Shown piece after piece: positions 1 through 10,725 of a stretch of DNA of 64,000 nt. Origin of the DNA: Glebionis coronaria (taxonomy: Eukaryota > Streptophyta > Magnoliopsida > Asterales > Asteraceae). A program made the translations under genes and the position numbers. Each line of letters begins with the position of its first letter. Positions within the stretch are counted from its first letter, which is position 1. The notes under the pieces are model-generated. The model saw nothing but the letters and a program-made list of their open reading frames with translations. It was not told where the DNA came from and ran no database searches. The DNA is taken from assembly GCA_025667525.1 (NCBI GenBank), contig CM046875.1:292063147-292127146 (forward strand). Reading direction: 5' to 3'.

Positions 1-1403
1 GTGACAAACAACAACATAATAGTGGCAGGTAATAAAGAAAGACCACCAATGCTTGTGTCGGGTCGATACGATCAATGGCAATCCCGTTTTATACGTTACC
101 TTGACACAAACCTAACGGTGATGCTTTAAGGCAATGTATTTTGGAAGGACCCTATAAACTATCAAGGATTCAAGTTCCTGCAGTACCAGCCACAGACACA
201 AGTGACACACAACCCGCATATGAACGTGATGAGAAGAGGACCGACCTCACCCCAGAGAACCGTGCGTGGTTTGATGCAGAGAAGGAAGCAATCTACTTGA
301 TTTTCAGTGGCATTGGAGATAAAATTTACTCTACGGTTGACGCATGTCCTACTGCTCAAGAAATGTGGACGGCCATTGAAAGATTACAACAAGGTGAATC
401 ACTTAACAAACAAGATGTGAAAACTAAGATGTTTTGGAACTTTGGCAAGTTTACATCAAAGGATGGGGAATCAATTTATTCTTATTACTCCCGATTCTAC
501 AAGATGATGAATGATATGACCCGAAACAATTTGCAAGTTTCCACCATGCAAGTCAATGTCCAATTTCTACATCAACTTCAACCAGAGTGGACACGGTTTG
601 TCACCTTGGTGAAACAACAACAAAAGTTAGACGAAGTTTCATATCACAAGCTCTTTGAAATCTTGAAACAATTTCAAAATGAGGCAAATGAACTTCGAGC
701 TGAACGAGTTGCAAAGATTTCCAATCCACTTGCTTTGGTGTCTACCACTCAACATTACCCAGATTATTACTCCCGTACTTCAAAGACCTACTCTACTCAA
801 TCATCATCACCACGATCATCCATTGTCTCTAAGTCACATGCTTGTACACGATCCCGAGGCAATGAAGTTGCAAGAGCACCATCACCCATACCCGAGCAAT
901 CATCCGAAGAAGACAGTGATGAAGAAGTAGCTCAAAGGGATAGGGAATTCAAGCAACAAATGGCTTTCGTTATGAAGCAATATAAGAAAATCTACAAACC
1001 CACCAACAACAACCTTCGAACATCTTCAAACTCGAGGAACACCCATGCACAGAGTCCTCCAAGGTATGACACACGAAGACGTGCTGAGAGTCCTCCAAAG
1101 TATGATCGACAACCTAAGTATGATAATCAGAGGGTGGCTACTGTTGTTGGAAATAGGGAAACTGTTGGGACTCAAGTTGTGCAACAAAGTGGGATTCAGT
1201 GTTTTAACTGCAGAGGTTTTGGGCATTTGGCCAAGGAATGCAGGCAGCCAAAGAGGGTTAAAGATTATGGTTATCATAAGGAAAAGATGCTGTTGTGCAA
1301 GAAAATGGAAGCTGGAATCAAGTTATCAGCTGAGGAAGGAGAAATGCTTGACGACACAGATGATGAACTCTCCGACCAAGAACTCGAGGCACATTATTCA
1401 TAA
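1..1403 (+). CDS. gag: Copia-A gag (capsid and nucleocapsid), broken
   Basis: Structural protein that packages element RNA into particles. The capsid region shows a UBN2-type fold signature: WTAIERLQQGESLN near residues 75-90 of the open segment and a QFLHQLQPEW motif further on. The nucleocapsid knuckle CFNCRGFGHLAKEC fits CX2CX4HX4C, at about 1200-1241. No start codon for the full protein is visible: bases 1-129 encode the N-terminal part (PMLVSGRYDQWQSRF) in another frame, and a small indel near 110-116 separates it from the frame open to 1403. The stop at 1401-1403 is probably secondary, because the protein continues directly into the next segment (AHYS*MAKIHEVL). Confidence 0.85.
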
Positions 1404-3257
1404 ATGGCAAAGATTCATGAGGTCCTTAACGTCACTAAAGATGACAATGGTCCTATCTTTGATACCGAGCTAATTGATAAGGTACAAGATGATGCTGAAT
1501 ATAATGTGTTTGGTGATACACATGAGCATAGTGATCTACCAACAACAGTTACTGACACGTGTATGATGGAAACGGTTGATAGCAATACCACACCCGATTC
1601 ATCAGACATGTACAATATTGAGTTTGAGGATGATCAACATGCAAATGAGTATGATGACGAGGAGCGTGTCGCACTTGCTAATTTAATTGCTAGTTTACAA
1701 AAAGATGTCAATGAAAATAGAAAGAATCAAAAGCAATTAAAGAAGGCAAACGCAGCGCTCACTCAAAACTTTGAAGAATGCAAAGCCGCTCTTATAAAAT
1801 CTAGTAAGACTATTGATAGTTATAGGGCTGAGCTTCTTCAAAGGACCAACGAGCTTGAGGGGTACAAAAGTCGTGTCATCAACGTTAAAAAGGACGATTT
1901 TGAAAATAAATACAATGAAGCTCTTGCTTTGTTAACTAAAGAAAAACGACAATTTAATGTTTTATTAAGTGATGAACGTCAAAAAACGTACCTTGCAACA
2001 ACAAAAGTTAATGAACTTGAACAGAGGCTTTCTATGAACACCACCGATTCTGCTAAAATTCTTGACGAGAAGAAACAAGAGGTTGAAACATTAAAACAAG
2101 ATTTCAAAAATAGACAAAGCAAAGATACTAAAAAAGTAAAGGATCTCGAAGAACAAGTCGATTTTTTGAAAAAAGTTGTTTATAATACATATGACTCTAT
2201 TCAAACCGTAAGAATGATAGCGCCTCGGTCGTTTTTCAAGGGTCAACCTAGCTTTGCCACCCCCAAGTACCTCGAACAAGATCAAGCTGCAAACCCCCAT
2301 TTATATCTTGACGAGTCCGAATGGACCAATCATGATTGCACCGTAGCTAACCTCGATAGTGAAGAGACGTCCCTTTGGGATGAGGAGAGTAGATCACCGG
2401 TCAATAAAGATTTTGTGAAACCATATAACTATGCTTATGAAAACAGTCTTTATGGTCTTTTCACACCACAAAAACAGAAGTCTCGTGAGGAATTATTTTT
2501 AGAATGCAAACAAAAAAGAATTCAATGGAAAAAAGCTTTTGCCACTAAGAGGAAAACTAATGTTTTTAAATATATTAATTATTTGCCTCTAGATGCTTCT
2601 AAAAGCAAAAGTAGAAAAATACTTGGTTTTCTTAAACACCACGTTAATAATGTTCAATCAACTGTTGAAAGCGATTGGGAGAAACGTCAAAAGGATAAGT
2701 GGAAAACCGAGATTCCTCACGACATAACTGTGCTTGTGAAAGAACTTTTAATACCAAATACGAAGATAATAAAAGAACATGTTCTTGAGTTTGAAAATTT
2801 AATTCAGTCTAAAATGTTTGATGATTTGAAATATGTTGAATCTCTTGAAAAAGAAATTGATGACCTTCAAAATGACAAATTAGAATTTTCAAACGAATAT
2901 GATCTACTCTTAGAAGAATGTCTCTGCAAAGATATTTTGTGTGTTACTCTTCAATCTTGTGCTGATATCGATGAATATTCTGATGTTGCATGCAAATATC
3001 TTGATAAAATCAAAGAGTGTGAGCGTCTTGAACTTGAGCTTTCGAAAGATAAAGAAAATGTTGATAAAAAGGCTTTTGAGTTACTTCAACACAAAACTGA
3101 TTTCCTTCAAAAACATTCTCATTCTCTTGATCTTGCTTTGCAAAAAGACGTTGGTAGTTTTCCACATGATAATAAATTGAAAGAAAAACTTTCCCAAACG
3201 TTTCGAGAAATGAACGAACAGAATTTGGAAATTAAAGGGTTGAAAGCTCAGTTATAA
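1404..3257 (+). CDS. Copia-A gag extension, coiled-coil region
   Basis: 617 codons in the same frame as the upstream gag, separated only by the TAA at 1401-1403. The product is highly charged and rich in Lys, Glu, Asn and Leu. Long heptad-like stretches lie at about residues 85-265 and 450-617, so it should form coiled coils and may mediate self-association of Gag. No enzyme motif is visible. Long gag regions of this kind separate nucleocapsid from protease in several plant copia elements. The terminal TAA at 3255-3257 sits where Gln would be expected (AQL*DRDRAIAELQKL), consistent with CAA to TAA. Confidence 0.75.
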   Translation: MAKIHEVLNVTKDDNGPIFDTELIDKVQDDAEYNVFGDTHEHSDLPTTVTDTCMMETVDSNTTPDSSDMYNIEFEDDQHANEYDDEERVALANLIASLQKDVNENRKNQKQLKKANAALTQNFEECKAALIKSSKTIDSYRAELLQRTNELEGYKSRVINVKKDDFENKYNEALALLTKEKRQFNVLLSDERQKTYLATTKVNELEQRLSMNTTDSAKILDEKKQEVETLKQDFKNRQSKDTKKVKDLEEQVDFLKKVVYNTYDSIQTVRMIAPRSFFKGQPSFATPKYLEQDQAANPHLYLDESEWTNHDCTVANLDSEETSLWDEESRSPVNKDFVKPYNYAYENSLYGLFTPQKQKSREELFLECKQKRIQWKKAFATKRKTNVFKYINYLPLDASKSKSRKILGFLKHHVNNVQSTVESDWEKRQKDKWKTEIPHDITVLVKELLIPNTKIIKEHVLEFENLIQSKMFDDLKYVESLEKEIDDLQNDKLEFSNEYDLLLEECLCKDILCVTLQSCADIDEYSDVACKYLDKIKECERLELELSKDKENVDKKAFELLQHKTDFLQKHSHSLDLALQKDVGSFPHDNKLKEKLSQTFREMNEQNLEIKGLKAQL

Positions 3258-4121
3258 GACAGGGACAGAGCGATTGCAGAGTTGCAGAAACTCATTGCTA
3301 AGATGGGTGGGAAGATTGTGGAACCTAGTGTTAAGAAAACTGTTGTCAGACAACCCAATGCTCAAAAATTGACTAGACCCTCTGTCTTGGGAAAACCATC
3401 TGTTTTCTCTAATTCTGCATTTGCAAAACCTGTGTTTGCCCCCAAGACGGATGGGAAGGATAGGTTACCACAAAACACTCCCAAAACAAATATTCGATCA
3501 CAAAGCATTAAGAACACAAATGTGGTTAAACCAGGGATGTATAGATTGACCACTAAACCCACACAAAACAAAGAAAGTCAATCACCTCAGACTTCTAGAA
3601 ACACTAATAGACGTGTGTCTTTTACTACAGGAGTAGTCCCCACTGCTAGTGTTAGCCGGCCCCAGCTTAAGAGCACTCGCATGAATGAAAAGGTCTGGCA
3701 AAACAAAAGTAAAAGGAAGATGAAGGAAGTAGAAGACCACCCTAGGATTTTCAATGTTTCTAAGAATAAAACGTCTGTAATCGCGTGTAATGACGATTTA
3801 AATGATTCGACCTTGAATGCTATGAAATTTAAGTTTGTTTGTGTGAAATGTGGAAAGTGTGCTAATGCTAATCATGCTATGTGTGTTTCGAATAATGTCA
3901 AAGGCGTAGAAATTAGAACTAAGAAGCAAACTGTGATGCCTATTAGTGCTAGAAAACCAAAACGCAAAGTGAACCATTCTGGTGCAACCCCCCCTAAGAA
4001 AAGTATTGCATCAGACTCCACCACTAAGAACCTTAGAAGCAGAATTAGGGAATTATATGAGTCTGCTAGCAAGCCTTGGAAATGGTGGTTTGCTAATCAA
4101 TGTCCTCCAGGATATAAATAG
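3258..4121 (+). CDS. Copia-A gag-protease spacer, basic
   Basis: Continues the preceding frame after its TAA. The product is strongly basic and Ser/Thr/Pro-rich (many KxxxKP and RRVSF-like runs) and probably disordered. A Cys/His cluster, CVKCGKCANANHAMC, lies around 3837-3881; its spacing does not fit the standard retroviral knuckle. The segment ends KPWKWWFANQCPPGYK, then TAG at 4119-4121, where a Trp codon is likely in the intact element (TGG to TAG). It presumably forms a flexible linker that is cleaved before the protease. Confidence 0.65.
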   Translation, partial: DRDRAIAELQKLIAKMGGKIVEPSVKKTVVRQPNAQKLTRPSVLGKPSVFSNSAFAKPVFAPKTDGKDRLPQNTPKTNIRSQSIKNTNVVKPGMYRLTTKPTQNKESQSPQTSRNTNRRVSFTTGVVPTASVSRPQLKSTRMNEKVWQNKSKRKMKEVEDHPRIFNVSKNKTSVIACNDDLNDSTLNAMKFKFVCVKCGKCANANHAMCVSNNVKGVEIRTKKQTVMPISARKPKRKVNHSGATPPKKSIASDSTTKNLRSRIRELYESASKPWKWWFANQCPPGYK

Positions 4122-6309
4122 ATGCCTAAGGTTAGGACAGAAAATGTGATTACGAGCGTTAGTGTGCCTCTAAGTGATGAAACTAGGGAAACTAATGAAT
4201 CGGAAATCACAACTAACATGGAATCCAATTTAGCAAATGCTCCATCGTGTTCTAATTCTTCTGCAGGTGATCGAAGTAATTCTCTTCATAATGGACTCCG
4301 GATACACGAAGCACATGACGGGGAATCTCAAGATTCTAATTAACTTCGTGGAGAAGTTCCTGGGTACGGTCCGATTCGGAAATGATCAATTTGCACCGAT
4401 CCTAGGATATGGAGACTTGGTTCAGGGGAATATCACTATCAAAAGGGTTTACTACGTCGAAGGGCTCAATCATAATCTTTTCTCGGTTGGTCAATTCTGT
4501 GATGCGGATTTGGAGGTTTCTTTTAGAAAGAAGACATGTTTTGTTCGTGATTATGATGGGAATGACTTACTTACCAGAACACGGGGTACTAATCTCTACA
4601 CTATTTCACTACAAGACTCCACATCTTCAACTCCAATCTGTTTCATGGCTAAAGCTTTAACGACTCAAGCTTGGTTATGGCATCAACGTTTATCTCATCT
4701 TAACTTCGATACCATCAACTTGCTTTCTAAGAAAGATATTGTGCGAGGCCTTCCTAACTTGAAATTCATCAAAGATCATCTTTGTTCTTCTTGTGAGCTT
4801 TGTAAAGCTAAACGGAGTAGTTTCAAGACAAAGACTACACCAAGCTCTAAAGGACGGTTAGATCTTCTTCATATAGATTTGTGTGGTCCCATGCCTGTTC
4901 AAAGTATCAATGGGAAGAAATACGTTATGGTAATTGTCGATGATTACTCAAGGTACACATGGACTCACTTCTTGAGGTCCAAGGATGAAACACCCGATGT
5001 TCTCATCAGCTTCCTTAAAGTGGTACAACGTGGTCTTCAAGATCAAGTTAAAGTGGTTCGTACTGACAGAGGTACTGAATTTTTGAATTCAAAACTGAGA
5101 AACTATTTTGAAGCTGAAGGAATTGAACATGAAACATCTATTGCTCGAACACCCGAACAAAATGGCGTTGTTGAAAGACGAAACCGTACTTTAGTTGAGG
5201 CTGCTCGAACATTGTTATCCGCTTCAAAACTTCCACTATACTTTTGGGCCGAAGCCGTGTCAACCGCATGCTACACACAAAACCGCTCCTTAGTTATCCT
5301 AAGACACGAAAAGACACCATATCACATAATTAATGATCGCAAACCTTCACTCAAACACCTTCATGTTTTTGGATGTACGTGTTACATTATTCGAGATGGT
5401 GAAAATTTGGACAAGATGAAAGAGAAAGGTGATGCATGCATTTTAGTGGGATATGCAACTCAGTCTAAGGGATACAGAGTGTACAACAAGAGAACAAAAT
5501 TGATAGTCGAGACTATTCATATCAGATTTGATGAATTGCAAGAAATGGCACTTGAACAAAACAGTTTAAGTCCCGATCCACAACGACAAACGACTTCCGT
5601 TCACAACCGCACGGAACTCGGAACTCAAGACCACAGCAATGAACCGTCAAGTTCAAAGCTGGTTCCAGAACAAGTTCCTAGAGCAGATATGACAGTGGAC
5701 ACGACACTTGAAGAGTTGGAAATGTTATATGGACCAATGTATGATGAATATTTCACGGGGGAGAAACAAGTTGCATCGAAGTCTTCCGCTGTCACTCATG
5801 ATAAGAATGATGATTCCGTTCATCATCAACAAAAGGATACAACTTCATCTACTTCAACACGGGTTGTTGCAGATTTACTTCCTCAGAATATCACATTAAC
5901 AATCGATCCTACAACATCCACAACTACTGTCATTGCTCCAGAGAACACACATCAAGCAGACGATGCATTATCTGACGAAGACGAATTTATCAACCCATTC
6001 GGTACACCGATACACGAAACTGGAGAGTCTTCTACTCACCATGTTGATCCGTCAAATATGCATACGTTCTATCAACGACATCCGTCAACACATCATTGGA
6101 CCCGAGATCATCCTTTGGTTCACGTAATTGGAAACCCTTCACAGCCCGTTCGTACAAGACGACAACTAGCCACCGATGGCGATGTTTGTATGTTCGCACT
6201 CACCGTGAGTATGGCTGAACCGAAAAACATCAAAGAAGCCATGGATGATCATGCTTGGATTGAATCGATGACGGATGAACTTCAACAATTTGAAAGACTT
6301 AAAGTCTAG
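4122..6309 (+). CDS. pol: Copia-A protease and integrase
   Basis: A frameshift near 4270-4290 moves reading from the frame of 4122 to the frame open to 6309. The aspartic-protease active site is MDSGYTKHMTGN near 4290-4326. The GAG-pre-integrase and zinc-binding domain follows (WLWHQRLSHLNF, then CSSCELCKAKR), then the integrase core with LHIDLCGPM (first Asp), VRTDRGTEF (second Asp) and NGVVERRNRTLVEAARTLL (catalytic Glu). After the SKGYRVYNKRT box comes a long low-complexity linker of about 150 residues leading to the RT. The enzyme would cut the polyprotein and insert element cDNA. The stop at 6307-6309 falls in KV*ELVDRP, where Trp is standard. Confidence 0.9.
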
Positions 6310-7110
6310 GAACTTGTTGACAGGCCATACGATGTGACTCCATTAAATCTTCGTTGGATCTGGAAAAACAAGATGGATGAAGAGAATACGATCATCAAAA
6401 ACAAAGCTAGGCTAGTGGCTAAGGGGTATGGCCAGAAAGAGGGAATTGATTTTGATGAATCATTTGCACCAGTTGCTCGCATGGAAGCGGTCAGGATTTT
6501 CCTTGCTTATGCTGCACATAAGGGGTTCACTGTCTATCAAATGGACGTAAAGACGGCGTTTCTTAACGGTCCTTTAAAGGAAGAAGTCTATGTCACGCAG
6601 CCGGAAGGATTCGTCAATCCTCATTATCCTGACAAGGTGTATCGTCTCCACAAGGCACTATATGGACTCAAGCAAGCTCCAAGGGCGTGGTATGACGAGC
6701 TCTCAAAATTTCTGGTATCCAAAGGTTTCTCAAAAGGTTCCATTGATCTAACTTTGTTCACTTATAAATATGGGGATGACATTTTGCTTGTGCAAATTTA
6801 TGTTGATGATATTATTTTCGGGTCTACAAACCCAAAACTTTCAAAATGGTTTGAAAAAGTAATGCACAGCAAATTTGAAATGTCAATGATGGGCGAACTA
6901 AAATTCTTTCTAGGAATTCAAGTTCACCAATCCCCAAGTGGTATCTTTATAAACCAAGCTAAGTATTGTCAAGAGATAATCAAAAAGCATGGTATGACCT
7001 CATGTGACCCTGTTGGGACACCATTATCAACCACATCCCTAGATGCTGACTTGGAGGGATTACCCATAGATCAAACGAGATATCGTTCCATGATTGGGTC
7101 CCTCATGTAA
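6310..7110 (+). CDS. pol: Copia-A reverse transcriptase
   Basis: Same frame as the integrase segment, after a TAG that replaces Trp. RT signatures are complete: [39 protein letters not shown] (first catalytic Asp), [16 protein letters not shown] and the YVDDIIFG catalytic box near 6800-6823. The product copies element RNA into cDNA. The segment ends MIGSLM followed by TAA, where family members read Tyr (SLMYLTASRPD); TAT/TAC to TAA is a transversion, unlike the TGG losses elsewhere. The thumb and RNase H follow without a gap. Confidence 0.92.
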   Translation, partial: ELVDRPYDVTPLNLRWIWKNKMDEENTIIKNKARLVAKGYGQKEGIDFDESFAPVARMEAVRIFLAYAAHKGFTVYQMDVKTAFLNGPLKEEVYVTQPEGFVNPHYPDKVYRLHKALYGLKQAPRAWYDELSKFLVSKGFSKGSIDLTLFTYKYGDDILLVQIYVDDIIFGSTNPKLSKWFEKVMHSKFEMSMMGELKFFLGIQVHQSPSGIFINQAKYCQEIIKKHGMTSCDPVGTPLSTTSLDADLEGLPIDQTRYRSMIGSLM

Positions 7111-7778
7111 TTGACAGCAAGCAGACCAGATATTCATCATGCTACATGCTATTGTGCACGATATCAAGCACGACCCACTGAAAAGCACCTCAAGGAGGTT
7201 AAACGGATCTTTCGGTACCTTAAGAATACCATTCACATGGGACTCTGGTATCCGAGGGAAATCGGTTTCTTTCTAACGGCCTATTCAGATTCTGATCATG
7301 CAGGGTGTCTTGATACACGAAAGAGTACTTCTGGTGGTGCACAATTTCTAGGTCAAGATAAGCTTGTGGGATGGTCTTCCAAGAAGCAGGATTGCACGTC
7401 ACTCTCATTAGCAGAAGCGGAGTATGTGTCTCTATCTGCGTGTTGTGCTCAAGTTCTATGGATGAGAACACAACTCACGGATTATGGCTTCCACTTTGAT
7501 AAAGTACCTATGTACTGTGACTCAAAGTCGGCCATAGCCATCTCCTGCAATCCAGTACAGCATTCCCGCACGAAGCACATCGATGTCCGATATCACTTCA
7601 TAAAGGAACAAGTTGAAAGAGGTATCGTTGAATTATACTTTGTTGGAACGGATTACCAATTAGCCGACTTGTTTACGAAACTCTGTCGAAAGATAGGTTT
7701 GAGTACCTCGTTAGGCAAATTGGTATGAGATGTTTGACTCCAGCAGACCTGGAGATTCTGGCAAAGGTGCCTGCTTGA
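7111..7778 (+). CDS. pol: Copia-A RNase H domain, frameshifted end
   Basis: Continues the RT frame after the TAA at 7108-7110. RNase H motifs are visible: [19 protein letters not shown] (first Asp), [14 protein letters not shown] (Glu) and [11 protein letters not shown] (Asp), with [20 protein letters not shown] further on. The domain degrades RNA in RNA:DNA hybrids. Near 7680-7685 a one-base deletion breaks the conserved [13 protein letters not shown] box. Reading in the neighbouring frame restores the expected tail, which stops at TGA 7776-7778 ([20 protein letters not shown]). Confidence 0.9.
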
Positions 7779-9374
7779 TTTATCTTTCAAACATCAACTT
7801 GTAAATATCTTTGAAAAAGCAAAATACAAAAATATAAAACACATAAAAGCAAAACACAAAATTAAAAATCTTCCAAAATCCAAAAATATTCTTCTCGACA
7901 TGTCTTTCAGTATCGATAATATGGACGTGCCTAGAAATGTCGCTTAATAACGACACGGGTGTGTACATAAAGCTCGAATGAAAGTTGTAAATATTTTTCA
8001 AAACATGTCATTTCTTCTTTTAATAAAGGAAATTGTCTATTTTGGACAAATATTTCCAAACAACGGGTAGAGCAATCTATCACGGGTTGAGCTTGTCACA
8101 AAACATTCAACGTTTTGAGCTCAACACAATGGCTTGTAATCACTTTCAGATTGCAACCCAGTTCTATATTCACGGGGGAGTGTACGGTTTAGTACTCTTA
8201 CCCTTAGCAAAAGAAGTTAAATCTTCTTACACTTGAGTGGATTCGTCAAGACATTCAAAGTCTATGAACTCAAGTTTATGCTTTAGAAAAACCTTTCGAC
8301 AAAAAGAATTGATTTTTCAAAAAGCGTTGAACACAATTTTTTCAAGAATTTTTCAATGATATTCAAAATCTTTCAAAAATTGTGTGTTCAACAACTCCAA
8401 TCCTCAAAAAGCGAAATGTGGTTCATATCCTCACAATGACAATTCAATTGGATCAATTTTTGAGGGGGAGCATTTTAAACTTCATGCAAAAGATTAACAC
8501 ATCTTTCTCCCAGAGATTTCAAGACTATTTTTCAAAATATATTTTAATCAAATTTGGTATCTCTAATATCAAAAGATTTTATATATTATAGATTGGGGAG
8601 AAAATGTGATTAAAATGTGATCTAATATAAGACTCATGCACTTTAACTCTTACCTACATGTGCGAAACACTTTCGATTATCGATGCACATGTGAAGGGGG
8701 GGATTTCTAAAACGACAAAACTAGCAAGGTGTTAAATGTTTTTCAAACACCTTGTTAAAATTTAAAGTGGTTTTCATGGTTACGATTAAATACCCACAAC
8801 ATCTTTAATTCACGACGTTATTGTTGTCAAAAGGGTGGTTAGGTTTAAGTCCTATGATCCAACCAGAACCGGAGGGATATTCCCAGGGACAATCCAATAG
8901 ATTATTAGAAGTCCTTAAGAAAGATGGAGTAGAATGTGAACGTAGCAGAATGCCGACTAAGTACTGATGCTAGCACTGGAACAATCACAACAAGGTGCTA
9001 GTAATGATGTCTTGGTAAGCATTGAAGGGGTTGAAGAATGAAAAAGAAATGTAAGGATAAAGGGTCTAAAGAAAGAAGCCCTCCATACAACTTAGGCAGA
9101 AACCGGGTCAACTCATCATGAAGACAAACTCATCATGGACCCAGTGATGTGAAGCACAACCCTTTCCTAGCTACTCAGGCTTCTCTCAAAAGAAGTTTGT
9201 TTTATTGTCACAGAGAACAACATGAATACTATTGACTTTCTCACTTCGAGATAGTTGATATTGAATAGGTGGCATCTGCTCCAGCCTCCGACCATGAAAA
9301 GTGCACAAATAGAGTCTAGAGCCAAGAGATCAATCAAATCTCGTTAGGACACACGGATGAAGATCAACAGAGTC

Positions 9375-9780
9375 CTACGCTATATCCTTGCGATATTGCT
9401 AGAACACTCAGAGTGATACTACTTAGTATTCACAATGATGAGTGGAAATCCTTCCAGTGTTAACATCAAACTGCACTGCGGTAGGTCATATGTAAGATTC
9501 TTTATGAATTGAACATGTGTAAAACTGAAAAGCAATAGTGGTTTGATTATTAATTGATTCAAACTCGTTTCAGGTTTCTACGCAATATCTTTATGGTCTT
9601 GCCAGAACATTCAGAGTGATATTTATTAATATTCACAATGACGAATGGAAATCCTTCTAGCGTCAACATCAAACAGCGCTACGGTAGGTAACTTGCGAGA
9701 TTCTTATGAATCAAGCTTGTGTCAACTGGAAAGCAACAATGGTAAGATTCTTAATGAATCAAACTTGTTCCAGGAATTTG
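9375..9780 (+). repeat. 203-bp tandem duplication in copia-A 3' region
   Basis: Copy 1 begins CTACGCTATATCCTTGC at 9375 and copy 2 begins CTACGCAATATCTTTATGG at 9578. Both share AGTGATA, TATTCACAATGA, GGAAATCCTTC and AACATCAAAC in the same order and spacing. The copies are clearly diverged, so the duplication is old or recurrent in the family. No coding sense is apparent. Confidence 0.75.
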
Positions 9781-10340
9781 AATTGACGACTTTAATCAAG
9801 CGGATATTTATCCAATTGATTCACTCTTTATGTTCGCAGTCTTGCTTTGAGACGGTCGAGTAAAGAGAACGGCTAGTACAGCCGCGAAACCCTGTCAAGG
9901 AGATTCTTAATTGAATCTACCTGATCACAGGTACGATATTTAATATCGTATAACGGTCTTCACCGACCGGAGGTAAAACGCTACCGATTTAGGACGAATG
10001 TCAAAGCCATTCAGTCCGTGTCTATGTTTTGTCTCGAGAAGGTGGCATCACGGTGTACTCAGCAAAGTCAATGATTTAGAAACCACATACTCATGCCTAA
10101 AGACAAATTCAACAATTAATAGTGTGAGCATGTGGATGAAGACACAAGATCGCAAGATGGCAAAGACAAGTCAAGGATGATTTGAAGATCTCAAGCTTAA
10201 AGATAAACTCGAAAGACAATGAAAAAGGCTCAAAGATCACAACATGAAGGAACAAGACTACTATTACACGTTCAAGTCTCATTTATGGCGAGATTAGTAA
10301 TCTCTGCAAATTTCCTAAATGACTAAGGTTTATGACCTCT

Positions 10341-10353
10341 CATTGGGGGAGAT
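10341..10353 (+). promoter_or_regulatory. Polypurine tract of copia-A
   Basis: The run CATTGGGGGAGAT lies directly before the LTR start TGTTAG. It would be the RNase H-resistant primer for plus-strand cDNA synthesis. Confidence 0.7.
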
Positions 10354-10725
10354 TGTTAGCCTCAAAATATTGAGCCAAACAAGAATGCTCGGTCATATGT
10401 TTATTATGTATCGTATTTTAGAACGTTGTAATAGGTAGTATATTAGTCGTGTTATTACGGGCTTAACTTTAAGCTAAGGTGCATTAATAAGTAACCAAAG
10501 CCCAAAAGGAAAGCCCCACCCATGATCATATAGCCCATTAAGCTACATGTAAGCAAAGGCTATATAAACCCTTCCTAGCATGTTAGGAAGGGTGTTGATC
10601 ATTTCATTTTCTCTCTAATCTAATATTCCAACAAGTTTCACCAACCATTTTCTCTCTACTTTCTCTCACTACTTTCTCTCTCTAGAATTCTTCTCATATT
10701 ATACAATCACATATTTGGGACAACA
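10354..10725 (+). repeat. 3' LTR of copia-A
   Basis: Starts TGTTAGCCTC after the polypurine tract and is taken to end at GGGACAACA, giving TGTT...AACA short inverted ends. The 3' boundary is uncertain (10711 is an alternative), because no partner LTR is in the window. A TATA box (TATATAAA, 10561-10568) is followed by a pyrimidine-rich leader of repeated TTTCTCTC units at 10607-10684. The sequence to the right reads as an accessory ORF of a different element, which supports an end near here. Confidence 0.65.
10561..10568 (+). promoter_or_regulatory. TATA box in copia-A LTR
   Basis: TATATAAA inside the LTR, about 40 bp before the CT-rich stretch. It is the likely Pol II promoter core that sets the U3/R boundary. 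Confidence 0.6.

Larger units (their letters stand above)
7779..10353 (+). other. Copia-A 3' untranslated region
   Basis: About 2.6 kb between the end of pol and the 3' LTR with no convincing protein. It contains several G-rich purine runs that resemble polypurine tracts (near 8174, 8461, 8592 and 8692) besides the one next to the LTR, and a 203-bp tandem duplication at 9375-9780. Long 3' regions with several polypurine-like runs occur in large copia elements. No accessory ORF like those of G, B and C was found here. Confidence 0.6.
1..10725 (+). mobile_element. Ty1/copia retrotransposon A, 5' end outside window
   Basis: Reading left to right, the segment shows a gag with CCHC knuckle, a long coiled-coil region, protease, integrase, RT and RNase H in copia order, a long 3' untranslated stretch, a polypurine tract and one LTR. 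The 5' LTR and primer-binding site lie before base 1. The coding part is cut by several in-frame stops and at least three frameshifts, so it is not autonomous now. The right end abuts the middle of an accessory ORF belonging to another copia element (G), so A is inferred to have inserted into G. The very long gag plus coiled coil suggests the SIRE/Maximus-like group, but this lineage call is uncertain. Confidence 0.85.

Noticed and set aside
10607..10684. CT-rich run as a satellite
   Set aside because: Short, irregular and just downstream of a TATA box; better read as the pyrimidine-rich LTR leader.
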